Positions 1-7,197 of a stretch of 7,404 nucleotides of DNA are shown here, one piece after another; the stretch's first letter is position 1; the number at the start of each line of letters is the position of its first letter. Origin of the DNA: Thermoleophilia bacterium (lineage in GTDB: Bacteria > Actinomycetota > Thermoleophilia > Gaiellales > SKUG01); contig SKUG01000156.1 of NCBI GenBank assembly GCA_007122215.1, positions 1 to 7,404 of the forward strand. Reading direction: 5' to 3'. The translations under genes and the position numbers were made by a program. The notes beneath the pieces are model-generated. The model saw only the letters and a program-made list of their open reading frames with translations, searched no databases and was not told where the DNA came from.

Positions 1-532
1 CGGCTGGCTCTGCCATGGGCAGGTCGACGCGGCCGACCGAGCCGGCAAAGAGCACGTCGCCGGTGGCGGCAACGGGTGGCATCCCGGCCTCGCGGAAGCA
101 GAACCCCATCGTCCCGGGGCTGTGACCCGGCAGGTGCATCACGTCGCAGCTGAGCTCCCCGAACCGGAGCTGCTCGCCGCCGTCGAGCTCATGCTCGGCC
201 TGCCAGCCCTCGATCGTGCCGAGCTCGGGGGGGTAGGTACCGTCCGGGCTGGCGAGGACGCCGGCCTCGATGCGGGAGATGTAGACGGGCAGCCCGAGCT
301 CGCGGGCCAGCGGCGCAACCGCACCGATGTGGTCCCAGTGGACGTAGGTGACGAGGATGGCGTGTACGGTCGCCTCCAGCCCGCGCAGGTGCCCGGCCAG
401 CACGTCGGCGTCGGCCCCGGGGTCGATGATCACGGCATCATTGCTGGCGGGCCGCTCGACGATCCAGCAGTTGGTGCCGATCGGCCCGGTCTCGATCCGG
501 CTGATGGCCAGCGGTGGCGTGGTGTCGGTCAT
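1..532 (-). CDS. Metallo-beta-lactamase-fold hydrolase (glyoxalase II/YcbL-like), 3' end cut by window edge
   Basis: The visible N-terminal 177 residues read as a metallo-beta-lactamase-fold hydrolase of the glyoxalase II-like group, which typically cleaves thioesters such as S-lactoylglutathione or related thiol adducts; the substrate here cannot be told. Landmarks in order: GPIGTNCWIV (16-25), IIDPGAD (35-41), the metal motif region VTYVHWDHIG (61-70), PGHSPGTMGF (136-145) with His137, and TGDVLFAGSVGR (157-168) with Asp159. The canonical motif is T-H-x-H-x-D-H; here the first His is Tyr63, while His65, Asp67 and His68 are kept, so the first zinc site should be altered. The start ATG (532-530) is preceded by GGAGG five bases upstream. 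The gene begins 12 bases after the stop of the small membrane protein on the same strand, suggesting co-transcription. No signal peptide is seen, so it is probably cytoplasmic. The C-terminus lies outside the window. The family call is firm; the function is not. Confidence 0.9.
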   Translation of the reverse strand, partial: MTDTTPPLAISRIETGPIGTNCWIVERPASNDAVIIDPGADADVLAGHLRGLEATVHAILVTYVHWDHIGAVAPLARELGLPVYISRIEAGVLASPDGTYPPELGTIEGWQAEHELDGGEQLRFGELSCDVMHLPGHSPGTMGFCFREAGMPPVAATGDVLFAGSVGRVDLPMAEPA

Positions 533-537
533 CGGCT

Positions 538-542
538 CCTCC
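538..542 (-). promoter_or_regulatory. Ribosome binding site of the metallo-beta-lactamase-fold gene
   Basis: GGAGG reading on the minus strand, five bases before the ATG at 532-530. It lies in the 12-base gap after the small membrane protein stop and fixes the hydrolase start. Confidence 0.75.
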
Positions 543-544
543 GC

Positions 545-1030
545 TCAGCGAATCGGGGTGCAGGCTGCGTCATCGTCATCGCTCCCGGACCCGGAGGCAG
601 GCCCCTCCCCATCCACGGCCTCGCCCTCGATGTCCCCGTCGGCAGGTGCCGAGGCCGCAGCCGCGGTGCGCTGCTGGCGGCGCACGTACGAGCGGTAGAT
701 GAGGCGGTCCATGACGTAGCTCATGGGGATGAAGATCAGCGACATCACCGTGGCCTGGAAGGCGGCGATGCCGAGGCGGTCCCGGTTGGACTCGATCTCC
801 GCGGCCGATGGCGGGAAGATGTAGACCAGCCCCACGAAGAGGATGAATGCGATCGGAGTCCGCTTCAGCACCCGCCGCCAGCTGGGCGGCTCGACGGCTC
901 GCGGATCGCGGCGGCCCGGCTGGCCGGAGCCGCGGTGGGGGCGGTCGGGACGCTCATCGCGGGGCCGACGGTTCTCGACCTCGTGGGGCGGCTGGATGTA
1001 CGGACGCTTGCGGGACTTTCGACGTGCCAT
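545..1030 (-). CDS. Small two-helix membrane protein of unknown function
   Basis: 161 residues. The N-terminal ~57 residues are strongly basic and Pro-rich, beginning MARRKSRKRP, which suggests a cytoplasmic nucleic-acid- or phospholipid-facing tail. Two hydrophobic segments follow, at about residues 58-73 (PIAFILFVGLVYIFPP) and 87-106 (containing SLIFIPMSYVMDRLIYRSY to 115). The C-terminal ~40 residues are Gly/Ala/Asp-rich and acidic, with a run of four Asp at 151-154. The short loop between the helices and the basic residues on both outer flanks predict a hairpin with both ends inside the cell. I do not recognise a named family; it resembles short hypothetical membrane proteins with a conserved F-x-P-x-x-Y-x-M-D-R element that I associate with Thermoleophilia (recollection, not checked). 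The start is ATG at 1030: the longer upstream reading only runs through hutI in a wrong frame. It sits 17 bases after hutI and 12 bases before the hydrolase. Confidence 0.85.
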   Translation of the reverse strand: MARRKSRKRPYIQPPHEVENRRPRDERPDRPHRGSGQPGRRDPRAVEPPSWRRVLKRTPIAFILFVGLVYIFPPSAAEIESNRDRLGIAAFQATVMSLIFIPMSYVMDRLIYRSYVRRQQRTAAAASAPADGDIEGEAVDGEGPASGSGSDDDDAACTPIR

Positions 1031-1037
1031 GGCCCAT

Positions 1038-1043
1038 AGCCTA
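1038..1043 (-). promoter_or_regulatory. Possible -10 element before the small membrane protein
   Basis: TAGGCT on the minus strand fits the TAnnnT pattern of actinobacterial -10 boxes and ends seven bases before the ATG at 1030, which would give a leaderless transcript. The 17-base gap has no Shine-Dalgarno sequence and I see no good -35. It could equally be chance sequence inside a read-through operon. Confidence 0.25.
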
Positions 1044-1047
1044 CACG

Positions 1048-2400
1048 TCAGAATGCTGCCTCGGGTGGGGGTGGCGCGTCGTCGGCCGGCGCATCGATGC
1101 CGACCACCGGCAGGCCGTGCTTGACCACGCCCTCGATGCCCGGGGTGCCGGCGTGGTAGGCGAGGTGCCGCAGGTCGGGCTGGTCGCAGAGCACGATGTC
1201 GGCGCGATAGCCCTGCTGGATCCGGCCGGCGACCCGGTGCAGGCCCAGGACCCATGCCCCGTTGATGGTGGCAGCCGACAGCGACTCCGCGGCGGTCATG
1301 CCCGAGCCGACGGCCGCCAGGTGCATGGCCAGCGGCAGGGACTCGGCGAAGCTCGACCCCGGGTTGAAGTCGCTGGCCAGCGCGACCACGGCACCGGCAT
1401 CGATGAGCTGGCGCCCCGGCGGGGCGGGGCGACCGAGGAAGTGGGCGCTGGTGGGCAGCAGCACCGCGGCCACCCGGCTCGCGGCCAGCCGGCTGATGCC
1501 GTCGGCATCGGTGGCCTCGAGGTGGTCGACCGACCGCGCACCCAGCTCGATCGCCAGCTCGATCCCGCCCTGGCGTGTGAACTGGTCGGCGTGCAGCCGC
1601 AGCCCCAGCCCGAGCGCTGCAGCGGCCTCGAGATAGCGCCGGGCCTGGCTGGCATCGAAGGTGCCCTCCTCGAGGAAGACGTCGGCCTGGGCGGCGCGTC
1701 CCTCGCTGGCGGCCTGGCCGAGGGTGGGGATGGCCACCTCGTCGATCCAGGCATCGGCATCGCCCTCGAAGCCCGCGGGCACCGCGTGGGCGGCGAGGCA
1801 GGTCAGGCTGGTGTCGATCGGGTGGCCGGCAGCTGCCTGCATCCCGATCCCCAGCAGGCGCAGCTCCTGGGCGATGCCGGATGCGTAGCCGGACTTCATC
1901 TCGGTGGTGGTGGTGCCCGCGCGCAGCATCCAGTCGAGGTGCATGTCGACCTGCGCGCGCAGCTCGGCGTCCGGTGCGGCATCGGTCTGGGCGATGGTCG
2001 AGCCGATGCCCCCGCCGGCGGCGAGGATGTCCCGGTAGTCGGCACCGCGCGAGCGCAGCTCGAACTCGGCCGCCCGGTCCCCGGCAAACAGCGGATGGGC
2101 GTGGCAGTCGACGAAGCCGGGGATCGCGAGCATCCCGCGGGCATCGAGCAGGTGCGTCCGGGAGTCGACCTCGACGGCCGCCCGCACCTGCAGCTCGGGG
2201 CCGGCCTCGACGATCATCCCGTTGCGCACGGCGATCGCCGCGCCGCTCACGGTGATCACGCGCCCGAGCAGGTCGCCCCGCAGCGGCGGCTCGGCACCGG
2301 CAGGCGTGACCATGGTGCCGATGCCGTGGATCACGAGGTCGACGGCCTGGCGGGAGGGTGCGGAGCGTGCCCGCCCGATCGGGATCGGTGCGTCAGCCAT
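1048..2400 (-). CDS. hutI: Imidazolonepropionase
   Basis: 450 residues, an amidohydrolase-superfamily enzyme that opens the ring of 4-imidazolone-5-propionate to N-formimino-L-glutamate, the third step of histidine breakdown. Visible landmarks: [15 protein letters not shown] (95-109) with metal ligands His100 and His102; [12 protein letters not shown] (161-172), the HutI substrate-site loop; LHADQF (269-274) with metal ligand His270; VDHLEATD (291-298) with the catalytic-region His293; [10 protein letters not shown] (341-350) with metal ligand Asp344; and a C-terminal RADIVLCD...LAYHAG region (399-418) typical of HutI. It is slightly longer than the usual 400-415 residues because of an N-terminal lead of about 20 residues and a Pro/Ala-rich tail. 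Two ATGs are possible (2406 and 2400); 2400 is preferred because GGAGG lies six bases upstream, whereas it abuts the other. The start overlaps the hutU stop by eight bases, indicating translational coupling. Confidence 0.97.
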   Translation of the reverse strand: MADAPIPIGRARSAPSRQAVDLVIHGIGTMVTPAGAEPPLRGDLLGRVITVSGAAIAVRNGMIVEAGPELQVRAAVEVDSRTHLLDARGMLAIPGFVDCHAHPLFAGDRAAEFELRSRGADYRDILAAGGGIGSTIAQTDAAPDAELRAQVDMHLDWMLRAGTTTTEMKSGYASGIAQELRLLGIGMQAAAGHPIDTSLTCLAAHAVPAGFEGDADAWIDEVAIPTLGQAASEGRAAQADVFLEEGTFDASQARRYLEAAAALGLGLRLHADQFTRQGGIELAIELGARSVDHLEATDADGISRLAASRVAAVLLPTSAHFLGRPAPPGRQLIDAGAVVALASDFNPGSSFAESLPLAMHLAAVGSGMTAAESLSAATINGAWVLGLHRVAGRIQQGYRADIVLCDQPDLRHLAYHAGTPGIEGVVKHGLPVVGIDAPADDAPPPPEAAF

Positions 2401-4129
2401 CTGCATCCTCCGTCCCGCGCGGCTCGCCGGGCAGGCGCAGGCCGCGATCGCGGGCGGCATCGATGGCGGTGTCGTAGCCGGCAGAGACGTGGCGGACCAC
2501 GCCCATCCCGGGATCGCTGGCCAGCACGCGGTCGAGCCGCTCCGCCATGGCCTCGGAGCCATCGGCGACGACCACCATGCCGGCGTGGATGGAGTTGCCG
2601 ATGCCGACGCCGCCCCCGTGGTGCACGCTGACCCAGGAGGCACCGGCCGCGGTGTTGACGAGCGCGTTGAGGATCGGCCAGTCGGCGATGGCATCCGAGC
2701 CGTCGCGCATCGCCTCGGTCTCCCGGAACGGTGACGCCACCGATCCCGCGTCGAGGTGGTCGCGGCCGATCACGACCGGCGCGGAGACCTGCCCGGAGGC
2801 CACGAGGTCGTTGATGATCCGCCCGGCACGGGCGCGGTCACCGTATCCCAGCCAGCAGATCCGGCTCGGCAGCCCCTGGAACTGCACGACCTGCGGCGCC
2901 AGCGCCAGCCAGCGCTGCAGCAGAGCATCGTCCGGGAAGGCCTCGGCCAGGGCCCGGTCGATCACCGCGATGTCGGCGGGGTCACCGCTGAGCGCTGCCC
3001 AGCGGAACGGCCCGGTGCCGGTGCAGAAGAGCGGCCGGATGTACTCCGGCACGAACCCGGGGATGTCGAAGGCGTCCTCGAGCCCCGCATCCTGCGCCTC
3101 GGTGCGGATGTTGTTGCCGTAGTCGAAGACCTGGGCGCCGCGGTGGCGGAGTTGGAGCATGGCCTGGACGTGCCGGAGCACGGTGTGCCGGGCGCGCCGC
3201 AGGTACTCCTCCGGGTCGGTCTCGCGCAGGCGCGCGGCCGCCTCGACGCTGAACCCGGCAGGCACGTAGCCGCCGAGCATGTCGTGGGCGCTCGTCTGGT
3301 CGGTCACGAGGTCGGGCACGAAGCCGAGGTCGACGATCTCCGGGTAGGCCTCGCCGGCGTTGGCAACCACCCCGACGGAGACGGCCTCTCCGTCGAGGGC
3401 GGCCGCGCGCACGCGGGCCACTCCCTCCTCCACGCTGGCCGCACGCTCGTCGAGGTAGCCCGTCTGCAGGCGTCGCTCGAGCCGCTGCGGATCCACCTCG
3501 ATGCAGAGGATGGCCGCCCCGGCGAGCTTGCCCGCCAGCGGCTGGGCACCGCCCATCCCGCCGAGCCCGGCGGTGAGGATCGTCCGGCCCGTGAGGTCCG
3601 GGGCGTCCCAGTGGGTGCGCGCGGCCGCGGCGAAGGTCTGGAAGGTGCCCTGCAGGATCCCCTGGGTGCCGATGTAGATCCACGAGCCGGCCGTCATCTG
3701 GCCGTACATGGTGAGCCCCAGCGCCTCCAGCCGCCGGAACTCGTCCCAGGTCGCGAACCGCGGCACGAGCAGGCTGTTGGCGATCAGCACGCGCGGTGCG
3801 CCCGGGTGGGTGCGCATCACGGCGACGGGCCGGCCCGACTGCACGAGCAGGGTCTCGTCGGCTCCGAGGGTGAGCAGCTCACGCACGATCAGGCGCAGGT
3901 CGCCATGGCTGCGCGCGGCGCGTCCGGTGCCGCCGTAGACGACGAGGTTGCGTGGGTCCTCGGCCACTGCCGGATCGAGGTTGTTGAGCAGCATCCGCAG
4001 CGCGGCCTCCTGCTCCCAGCCGCGGCAGGTGAGCCCCGGCCCGGTGGGCGCGTGGATGGAGCCGAGGTCTCCCACCAGCTGCTCCACGAGGACATCGACG
4101 TCGGTCTCGGCAGTCACCGGTACGCTCAC
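2393..4129 (-). CDS. hutU: Urocanate hydratase (urocanase)
   Basis: 578 residues with a GTG start. Urocanase uses tightly bound NAD+ as an electrophile to add water to urocanate, giving 4-imidazolone-5-propionate; it is cytosolic and homodimeric. Landmarks: [11 protein letters not shown] (63-73), [20 protein letters not shown] (142-161), the glycine-rich NAD-domain sequence [16 protein letters not shown] (185-200), TDQTSAHD (276-283), FDYGNNIR (335-342), [20 protein letters not shown] (363-382) with the conserved active-site Cys369, and [17 protein letters not shown] (503-519). Length is close to the family's ~550-560. Two GTG codons are possible (4135 and 4129); 4129 is chosen because GGAGG is seven bases upstream and because it overlaps the hutH TGA as GTGA. 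A longer in-frame reading upstream lies wholly inside hutH and has no urocanase-like sequence. Middle gene of the hut operon; no defects seen. Confidence 0.98.
   Translation of the reverse strand: MSVPVTAETDVDVLVEQLVGDLGSIHAPTGPGLTCRGWEQEAALRMLLNNLDPAVAEDPRNLVVYGGTGRAARSHGDLRLIVRELLTLGADETLLVQSGRPVAVMRTHPGAPRVLIANSLLVPRFATWDEFRRLEALGLTMYGQMTAGSWIYIGTQGILQGTFQTFAAAARTHWDAPDLTGRTILTAGLGGMGGAQPLAGKLAGAAILCIEVDPQRLERRLQTGYLDERAASVEEGVARVRAAALDGEAVSVGVVANAGEAYPEIVDLGFVPDLVTDQTSAHDMLGGYVPAGFSVEAAARLRETDPEEYLRRARHTVLRHVQAMLQLRHRGAQVFDYGNNIRTEAQDAGLEDAFDIPGFVPEYIRPLFCTGTGPFRWAALSGDPADIAVIDRALAEAFPDDALLQRWLALAPQVVQFQGLPSRICWLGYGDRARAGRIINDLVASGQVSAPVVIGRDHLDAGSVASPFRETEAMRDGSDAIADWPILNALVNTAAGASWVSVHHGGGVGIGNSIHAGMVVVADGSEAMAERLDRVLASDPGMGVVRHVSAGYDTAIDAARDRGLRLPGEPRGTEDADG
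2407..2411 (-). promoter_or_regulatory. Ribosome binding site that decides the hutI start
   Basis: GGAGG on the minus strand, inside the hutU 3' end. Its spacing is six bases to the ATG at 2400 but zero to the in-frame ATG at 2406, so it selects the shorter protein. Confidence 0.75.
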
Positions 4130-5703
4130 TCCCACTCCTCCCCAGAATGGTCCACGGCCCGTGCCAGCAGGTCGCCGCTGGTCACGGCACCCGACACGAT
4201 ATCGATCTCCCGGCCCAGCAGCCGGTCCTCGACCAGCGGTTCGACCAGGCCGCGCACGGCCGCATGCAGCGCGGCAGCGCCGCGCCCGGGCTGCCGTGGC
4301 CGCTGGAACTCCACCGCCTGCGCGGCGCACATCGCCTCGATCGCGAGCACGCGCTCGGCGTTGTCGAGCACCCGCAGCAGCTTCAGGCCACCGTGGTTGC
4401 CCATGCTGACGTGGTCCTCCTGCCCCGCGCTCGTGGGGATCGAGTCCACGCTGGCGGGGTGGCAGAGCACCTTGTTCTCGCTGACCAGGGCCGCTGCGGT
4501 GTACTGCGCGAGCATGTAGCCGGAGTTGAGCCCGCTGTCGGGCGTCAGGAACGCCGGCAGCCCGTTGGAGTAGGCCGGGTTCACGAGGCGCTCGATGCGG
4601 CGCTCGGCGATCGACGCGAGCTCTGCGATCGCGATCGCGAGCAGGTCGAGGACGATCGCGATCGGCTGGCCGTGGAAGTTGCCTCCGGTGCGCAGGTGTG
4701 GCTCGTCGGGGAAGACCAGCGGGTTGTCGGTGACCGCGGTCAGCTCGATCCCGATCACGCGGGCTGCATGCTCGATCGAGTCCCGGCTCGCCCCGTGGAC
4801 CTGCGGGGCGCAGCGCAGCGAGTAGGCGTCCTGGACGCGCGAGCAGGCCCGGTGCGAGTCCACGATCGCCGAGCCCTCCATCGCCCGGTGCAGGTTGCGG
4901 GCAGCTGCCAGCTGCCCCGGGTGGGGACGCAGCTCGTGGATCGGGGCGGCAAAGCTGTCGCGGGTGCCCCGCAGGGACTCGCAGGTCAGCGCCGCCGCGA
5001 GGTCCGCGAGGGTCGCCAGGCGCCGGGCCCGGGCCACTGCCAGCGCTCCCATCGCCGTCATGAACTGCGTGCCGTTGACGAGCGCGAGCCCCTCCTTGGC
5101 CTCGAGCACCAGCGGCGCCATGCCTGCCCGGGCGAGCGCGTCGGCAGCCGGCAGCATCTCCCCGCCGACGCTGGCCTCTCCCTCACCGATCAGGGTCAAC
5201 GCGACGTGTGCGAGCGGGGCGAGGTCGCCCGAGGCGCCGACCGAGCCACGCGCGGGCACGTGCGGCAGCACTTCCCTGTCGAGCAGGCCGAGCAGGGCGT
5301 CGATCACCTCCGGACGCACCCCGGAGTGGCCCTGGGCCAGCGTCACCGCGCGCAGCAGGATCGCGGCTCGAACGACCTCCGGCGGATAGGGCTCACCCGT
5401 CCCGGCGGCGTGGCTGCGCACCACGCGCAGCTGCAGCTCCCGCACCTCATCCGGCGGGATCCGGGTGCTGGCCAGCCGCCCGACGCCGGTGTTGAGGCCG
5501 TAGGTGGATGCCTCCGAGCCTGCAGCTGCGTCGATCAGGCTGCGCGAGGCCGCGACGCGCTCACGCGCCTCGGCCCCAAGCGTCGTCCCCATCCCCCTGC
5601 AGGCCACGGCCTCGACCTCGGCGATCCCGAGCCCGGGGTCGTCGATCCGGATCGGTCCCGCGCCGTTGGCCTCGTGTCCACCTGCACCCATCGGGGGGAT
5701 CAT
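4126..5703 (-). CDS. hutH: Histidine ammonia-lyase (histidase)
   Basis: 525 residues; removes ammonia from L-histidine to give trans-urocanate, the committing step of the pathway. The signature [15 protein letters not shown] (152-166) holds Ala157-Ser158-Gly159, which in this family cyclise to the MIO electrophile. Other active-site positions, matched from memory to the Pseudomonas putida enzyme, are intact: Tyr68 in YGLNTGVG (68-75), His98, Asn210 in [10 protein letters not shown], Gln291, Tyr294 and Arg297 in QDAYSLR, Phe343 in GNFHG, and Glu429 in [15 protein letters not shown] (425-439). [21 protein letters not shown] identifies a histidase and not a phenylalanine or tyrosine lyase. The ATG at 5703 overlaps the formimidoyltransferase TGA as ATGA. 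There is no good Shine-Dalgarno, so translation probably depends on reinitiation; an in-frame ATG at 5691 has no better signal. The N-terminal ~20 residues precede the conserved core and may be a flexible lead. Family length is about 500-515. Confidence 0.98.
   Translation of the reverse strand: MIPPMGAGGHEANGAGPIRIDDPGLGIAEVEAVACRGMGTTLGAEARERVAASRSLIDAAAGSEASTYGLNTGVGRLASTRIPPDEVRELQLRVVRSHAAGTGEPYPPEVVRAAILLRAVTLAQGHSGVRPEVIDALLGLLDREVLPHVPARGSVGASGDLAPLAHVALTLIGEGEASVGGEMLPAADALARAGMAPLVLEAKEGLALVNGTQFMTAMGALAVARARRLATLADLAAALTCESLRGTRDSFAAPIHELRPHPGQLAAARNLHRAMEGSAIVDSHRACSRVQDAYSLRCAPQVHGASRDSIEHAARVIGIELTAVTDNPLVFPDEPHLRTGGNFHGQPIAIVLDLLAIAIAELASIAERRIERLVNPAYSNGLPAFLTPDSGLNSGYMLAQYTAAALVSENKVLCHPASVDSIPTSAGQEDHVSMGNHGGLKLLRVLDNAERVLAIEAMCAAQAVEFQRPRQPGRGAAALHAAVRGLVEPLVEDRLLGREIDIVSGAVTSGDLLARAVDHSGEEWE
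4137..4141 (-). promoter_or_regulatory. Ribosome binding site that decides the hutU GTG start
   Basis: GGAGG, part of the longer purine run 4143-4135 on the minus strand, inside the hutH 3' end. Its seven-base spacing to the GTG at 4129 supports that start over the GTG at 4135, which would be one base away. Confidence 0.75.
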
Positions 5704-6581
5704 TCCATGCGGGTCGTACGGATCGCCTGCTCGACGTGGGCCTCGAGCCGTGGCTCGCTGCAGGACTCGAGGGGAATCCCCGTCGCCCCAAGCGCATCGA
5801 CGGCTGCTGCAGGGGCGAGCCCGACCAGCTCGCAGCTGCGCACGCTGCTGCCATGCCCGGCGGCGGCCTCGACCACGGCAGCGAGCACGTCCCGGGGGCC
5901 GGCCTGCTCCCAGCGCTCGACGTTGGTGGAGACCTGCACGGTGCCACGCCCGTGGAGCGCGAACCCCAGCGCACGCACGCCGGGCAGGCCGCCGGCCGTC
6001 TCGCGGATGGCCGCCGCGATGCTCCGGGCGACCTCGATCCGCACGTCGTTGAGCTCCACGTTGAATGCGACCAGCACGGGCCGGGTCCCGACCAGGGTCA
6101 CCGGCTCGTCGGGGTGCAGGCGCCGCGCCTCGGCCCGCGCAAGGCCCGAGCGCTCCCGCCCGGGAACCCCGCTGCCGTAGTCGAGCGCCGCGTGGCCGGC
6201 ACCTGCCAGCGCGTCCCGCAGGCGGCCGGCGAGCTGCGCGGCCTCGCGGGGGCCCGCCCCTGAAGGATGGATCCCTGCCAGGGGCACGATCGGCATCACG
6301 TCGACGATCCCGACCCGGGGATGGACCCCGTCATGGGCATCGAGCGCCACGCTGTCGTGGGCGACCTCGTGGAGGGCGAGCAGGGCCGGCTCGAGGGCGT
6401 CTGCCGTCCCCAGCAGGGTGAGCACGCTGCGGTGGTGGTCGTGGTCGCTGCTGACGTCCGCCAGGTGCACGCCGGGCAGGGACGCCGCGGCAGCGAGCGC
6501 CTCGAGGGTTGCGGTGCAGCGTCCCTCGGAGACGTTCGGCACGGCCTCGAGGAGCGCTGCTGCTGGGAGCTGCCGGGACAT
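5700..6581 (-). CDS. ftcD: Glutamate formimidoyltransferase (formiminotransferase domain only)
   Basis: 293 residues. It transfers the formimino group of N-formimino-L-glutamate to tetrahydrofolate, releasing glutamate and 5-formimino-THF, and so completes histidine breakdown. Landmarks: AVPNVSEGR (13-21), DHDHHRSVLTLLG (46-58), DGVHPRVGIVDVMPIVPLAG (84-103), VTLVGTRPVLVAFNVEL (161-177) and TVQVSTNV (214-221). His87 of the HPR motif corresponds to catalytic His82 of the mammalian bifunctional enzyme. Only the ~300-residue transferase part is present; the cyclodeaminase domain fused to it in mammals is absent, so a separate cyclodeaminase is expected elsewhere. The upstream part of this open frame (to 7136) runs antisense through the acetyltransferase gene and is not used; the ATG at 6581 begins the recognisable domain. 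It is the first gene of the hut operon, with an ATGA overlap to hutH. No Shine-Dalgarno precedes it, consistent with a leaderless start. Confidence 0.95.
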   Translation of the reverse strand: MSRQLPAAALLEAVPNVSEGRCTATLEALAAAASLPGVHLADVSSDHDHHRSVLTLLGTADALEPALLALHEVAHDSVALDAHDGVHPRVGIVDVMPIVPLAGIHPSGAGPREAAQLAGRLRDALAGAGHAALDYGSGVPGRERSGLARAEARRLHPDEPVTLVGTRPVLVAFNVELNDVRIEVARSIAAAIRETAGGLPGVRALGFALHGRGTVQVSTNVERWEQAGPRDVLAAVVEAAAGHGSSVRSCELVGLAPAAAVDALGATGIPLESCSEPRLEAHVEQAIRTTRME

Positions 6582-6587
6582 GCCCGG

Positions 6588-6593
6588 ACTGTA
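6588..6593 (-). promoter_or_regulatory. Candidate -10 element for the hut operon (leaderless)
   Basis: TACAGT on the minus strand fits TAnnnT and ends six bases before the ATG at 6581, placing transcription start at or next to the start codon. The 25-base intergenic gap is the only non-coding DNA upstream of the four hut genes. No convincing -35 lies 16-18 bases further up; the sequence there is inside the divergent gene. It overlaps the plus-strand hexamer at 6592-6597. Confidence 0.35.
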
Positions 6594-6597
6594 GCAT
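6592..6597 (+). promoter_or_regulatory. Candidate -10 element for the acetyltransferase gene
   Basis: TAGCAT fits TAnnnT and ends nine bases before the ATG at 6607, so the transcript would carry a leader of only a few bases. No Shine-Dalgarno precedes that ATG and no clear -35 is seen. It shares two bases with the opposite-strand hexamer. Confidence 0.3.
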
Positions 6598-6606
6598 CGT
6601 CCCTCC

Positions 6607-7197
6607 ATGGCACCAGGCGACGTCATCAGCAGGTGCGGGCGCGTGACGCTGCGGCGCCTGACCCCGCGCTGGGCATCCGCGATGCAGGTGCTCGCCAGCG
6701 AGCCCCGGGTCTCGCGGCACCTGGCCTGGCACCCCCACGCGTCGGTCGATGACTCGCTCGCGTTCATCCGGGACACCCATCGCCTCTGGGACGCCGGCGC
6801 GGCCTTCATGTTCGGGATCTTCCTGGAGCAGCCGCTGCAGCTCGTGGGCTCGACGAGCATCTCCTCCATCGACCGCCAGAACCGGCGGGCGGAGGTCGGC
6901 ACGTGGCTGGGCCTGCCCTTCCAGGGGCAGGGGCTGAACCGCGAGGTCAAGGGGGCGATCTTCCACGTGGGCTTCGAGCTGCTCGGGCTGGATCGGCTCG
7001 AGCTGGTCGTGCTGGCCGCCAACGAGCACTCGCGGCAGGCCAACCTGCGCCTGCCCGGGATCGTCGAGGAGGGCCTCCAGCACGACCGCCTCCGACACGA
7101 CGGCGTGCCACGCGATGCGTGGATGCTCGCCATCACGCGCCGCAGCTGGGATCCCGGGGCCTACGGCTCCCCTACCGGGAGCGCCGTGCTCAGCTGA
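6607..7197 (+). CDS. GNAT-family N-acetyltransferase (RimJ/RimL-like)
   Basis: 196 residues with the layout of a RimJ/RimL-type acetyltransferase, which moves acetyl from acetyl-CoA to an amino group of a protein N-terminus or small molecule; the acceptor is unknown. Landmarks: VTLRRLTPRWA (13-23) as the first strand and turn, SIDRQNRRAEVGTWLG (87-102) as the central strands, PFQGQGLNREVKGAIFHVGFE (104-124) as the acetyl-CoA pyrophosphate loop and helix, then LGLDRLELVVLAANEHS (126-142). The next stretch, RLPGIVEEG (148-156), stands where most relatives have a Leu-Gly-Phe turn before E-G. RHDGVPRDAWMLAITRRSW (163-181) closes the fold. The tail of ~15 residues is Gly/Ser-rich. The ATG at 6607 is chosen because homology starts soon after and it lies just outside the divergent hut operon. 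No Shine-Dalgarno is seen. It is divergent from ftcD with a 25-base gap; a functional link to histidine use is not shown. Confidence 0.88.
   Translation: MAPGDVISRCGRVTLRRLTPRWASAMQVLASEPRVSRHLAWHPHASVDDSLAFIRDTHRLWDAGAAFMFGIFLEQPLQLVGSTSISSIDRQNRRAEVGTWLGLPFQGQGLNREVKGAIFHVGFELLGLDRLELVVLAANEHSRQANLRLPGIVEEGLQHDRLRHDGVPRDAWMLAITRRSWDPGAYGSPTGSAVLS

Noticed and set aside
269..274. HutI residues HADQF, where some HutI proteins have Glu in place of Gln273 (protein numbering; window position not implied).
   Set aside because: Gln at this place is, to my recollection, normal in many HutI enzymes (HAEQ forms), so it is not a lost catalytic residue.
122..1039. Plus-strand frame of 305 codons across the hydrolase and small membrane protein.
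   Set aside because: It is a GC-rich shadow: no motif, no ribosome binding site, and antisense to two supported genes.
1031..1255. N-terminal extension of the small membrane protein frame to an ATG at 1255.
   Set aside because: The extra 75 residues are an out-of-frame reading of the hutI 3' end. MARRKSRKRP at 1030 is a better start and leaves no 200-base overlap.
1900..1920. GGT/GTG trinucleotide run.
   Set aside because: It encodes the conserved Thr run of the HutI motif [12 protein letters not shown] and is not an independent repeat.
4624..4664. Clustered GCGATCGC-type palindromes, resembling HIP1 octamers or a binding-site cluster.
   Set aside because: They fall inside hutH where the protein reads Ile-Ala-Ile-Ala; alternating ATC and GCG codons generate the palindromes.
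847..6180. Very long plus-strand open frames (847-2631, 2756-4519, 4147-6180) opposite the hut genes.
   Set aside because: They lie antisense to enzymes with intact catalytic motifs; their translations are Gly/Arg/His/Val-rich with no family motif. Such frames are expected in high-GC DNA because stop codons are rare on the opposite strand.
6582..7136. Extension of the formimidoyltransferase frame upstream to 7136.
   Set aside because: This part is antisense to the acetyltransferase gene and has no transferase homology; the recognisable domain begins just after the ATG at 6581.
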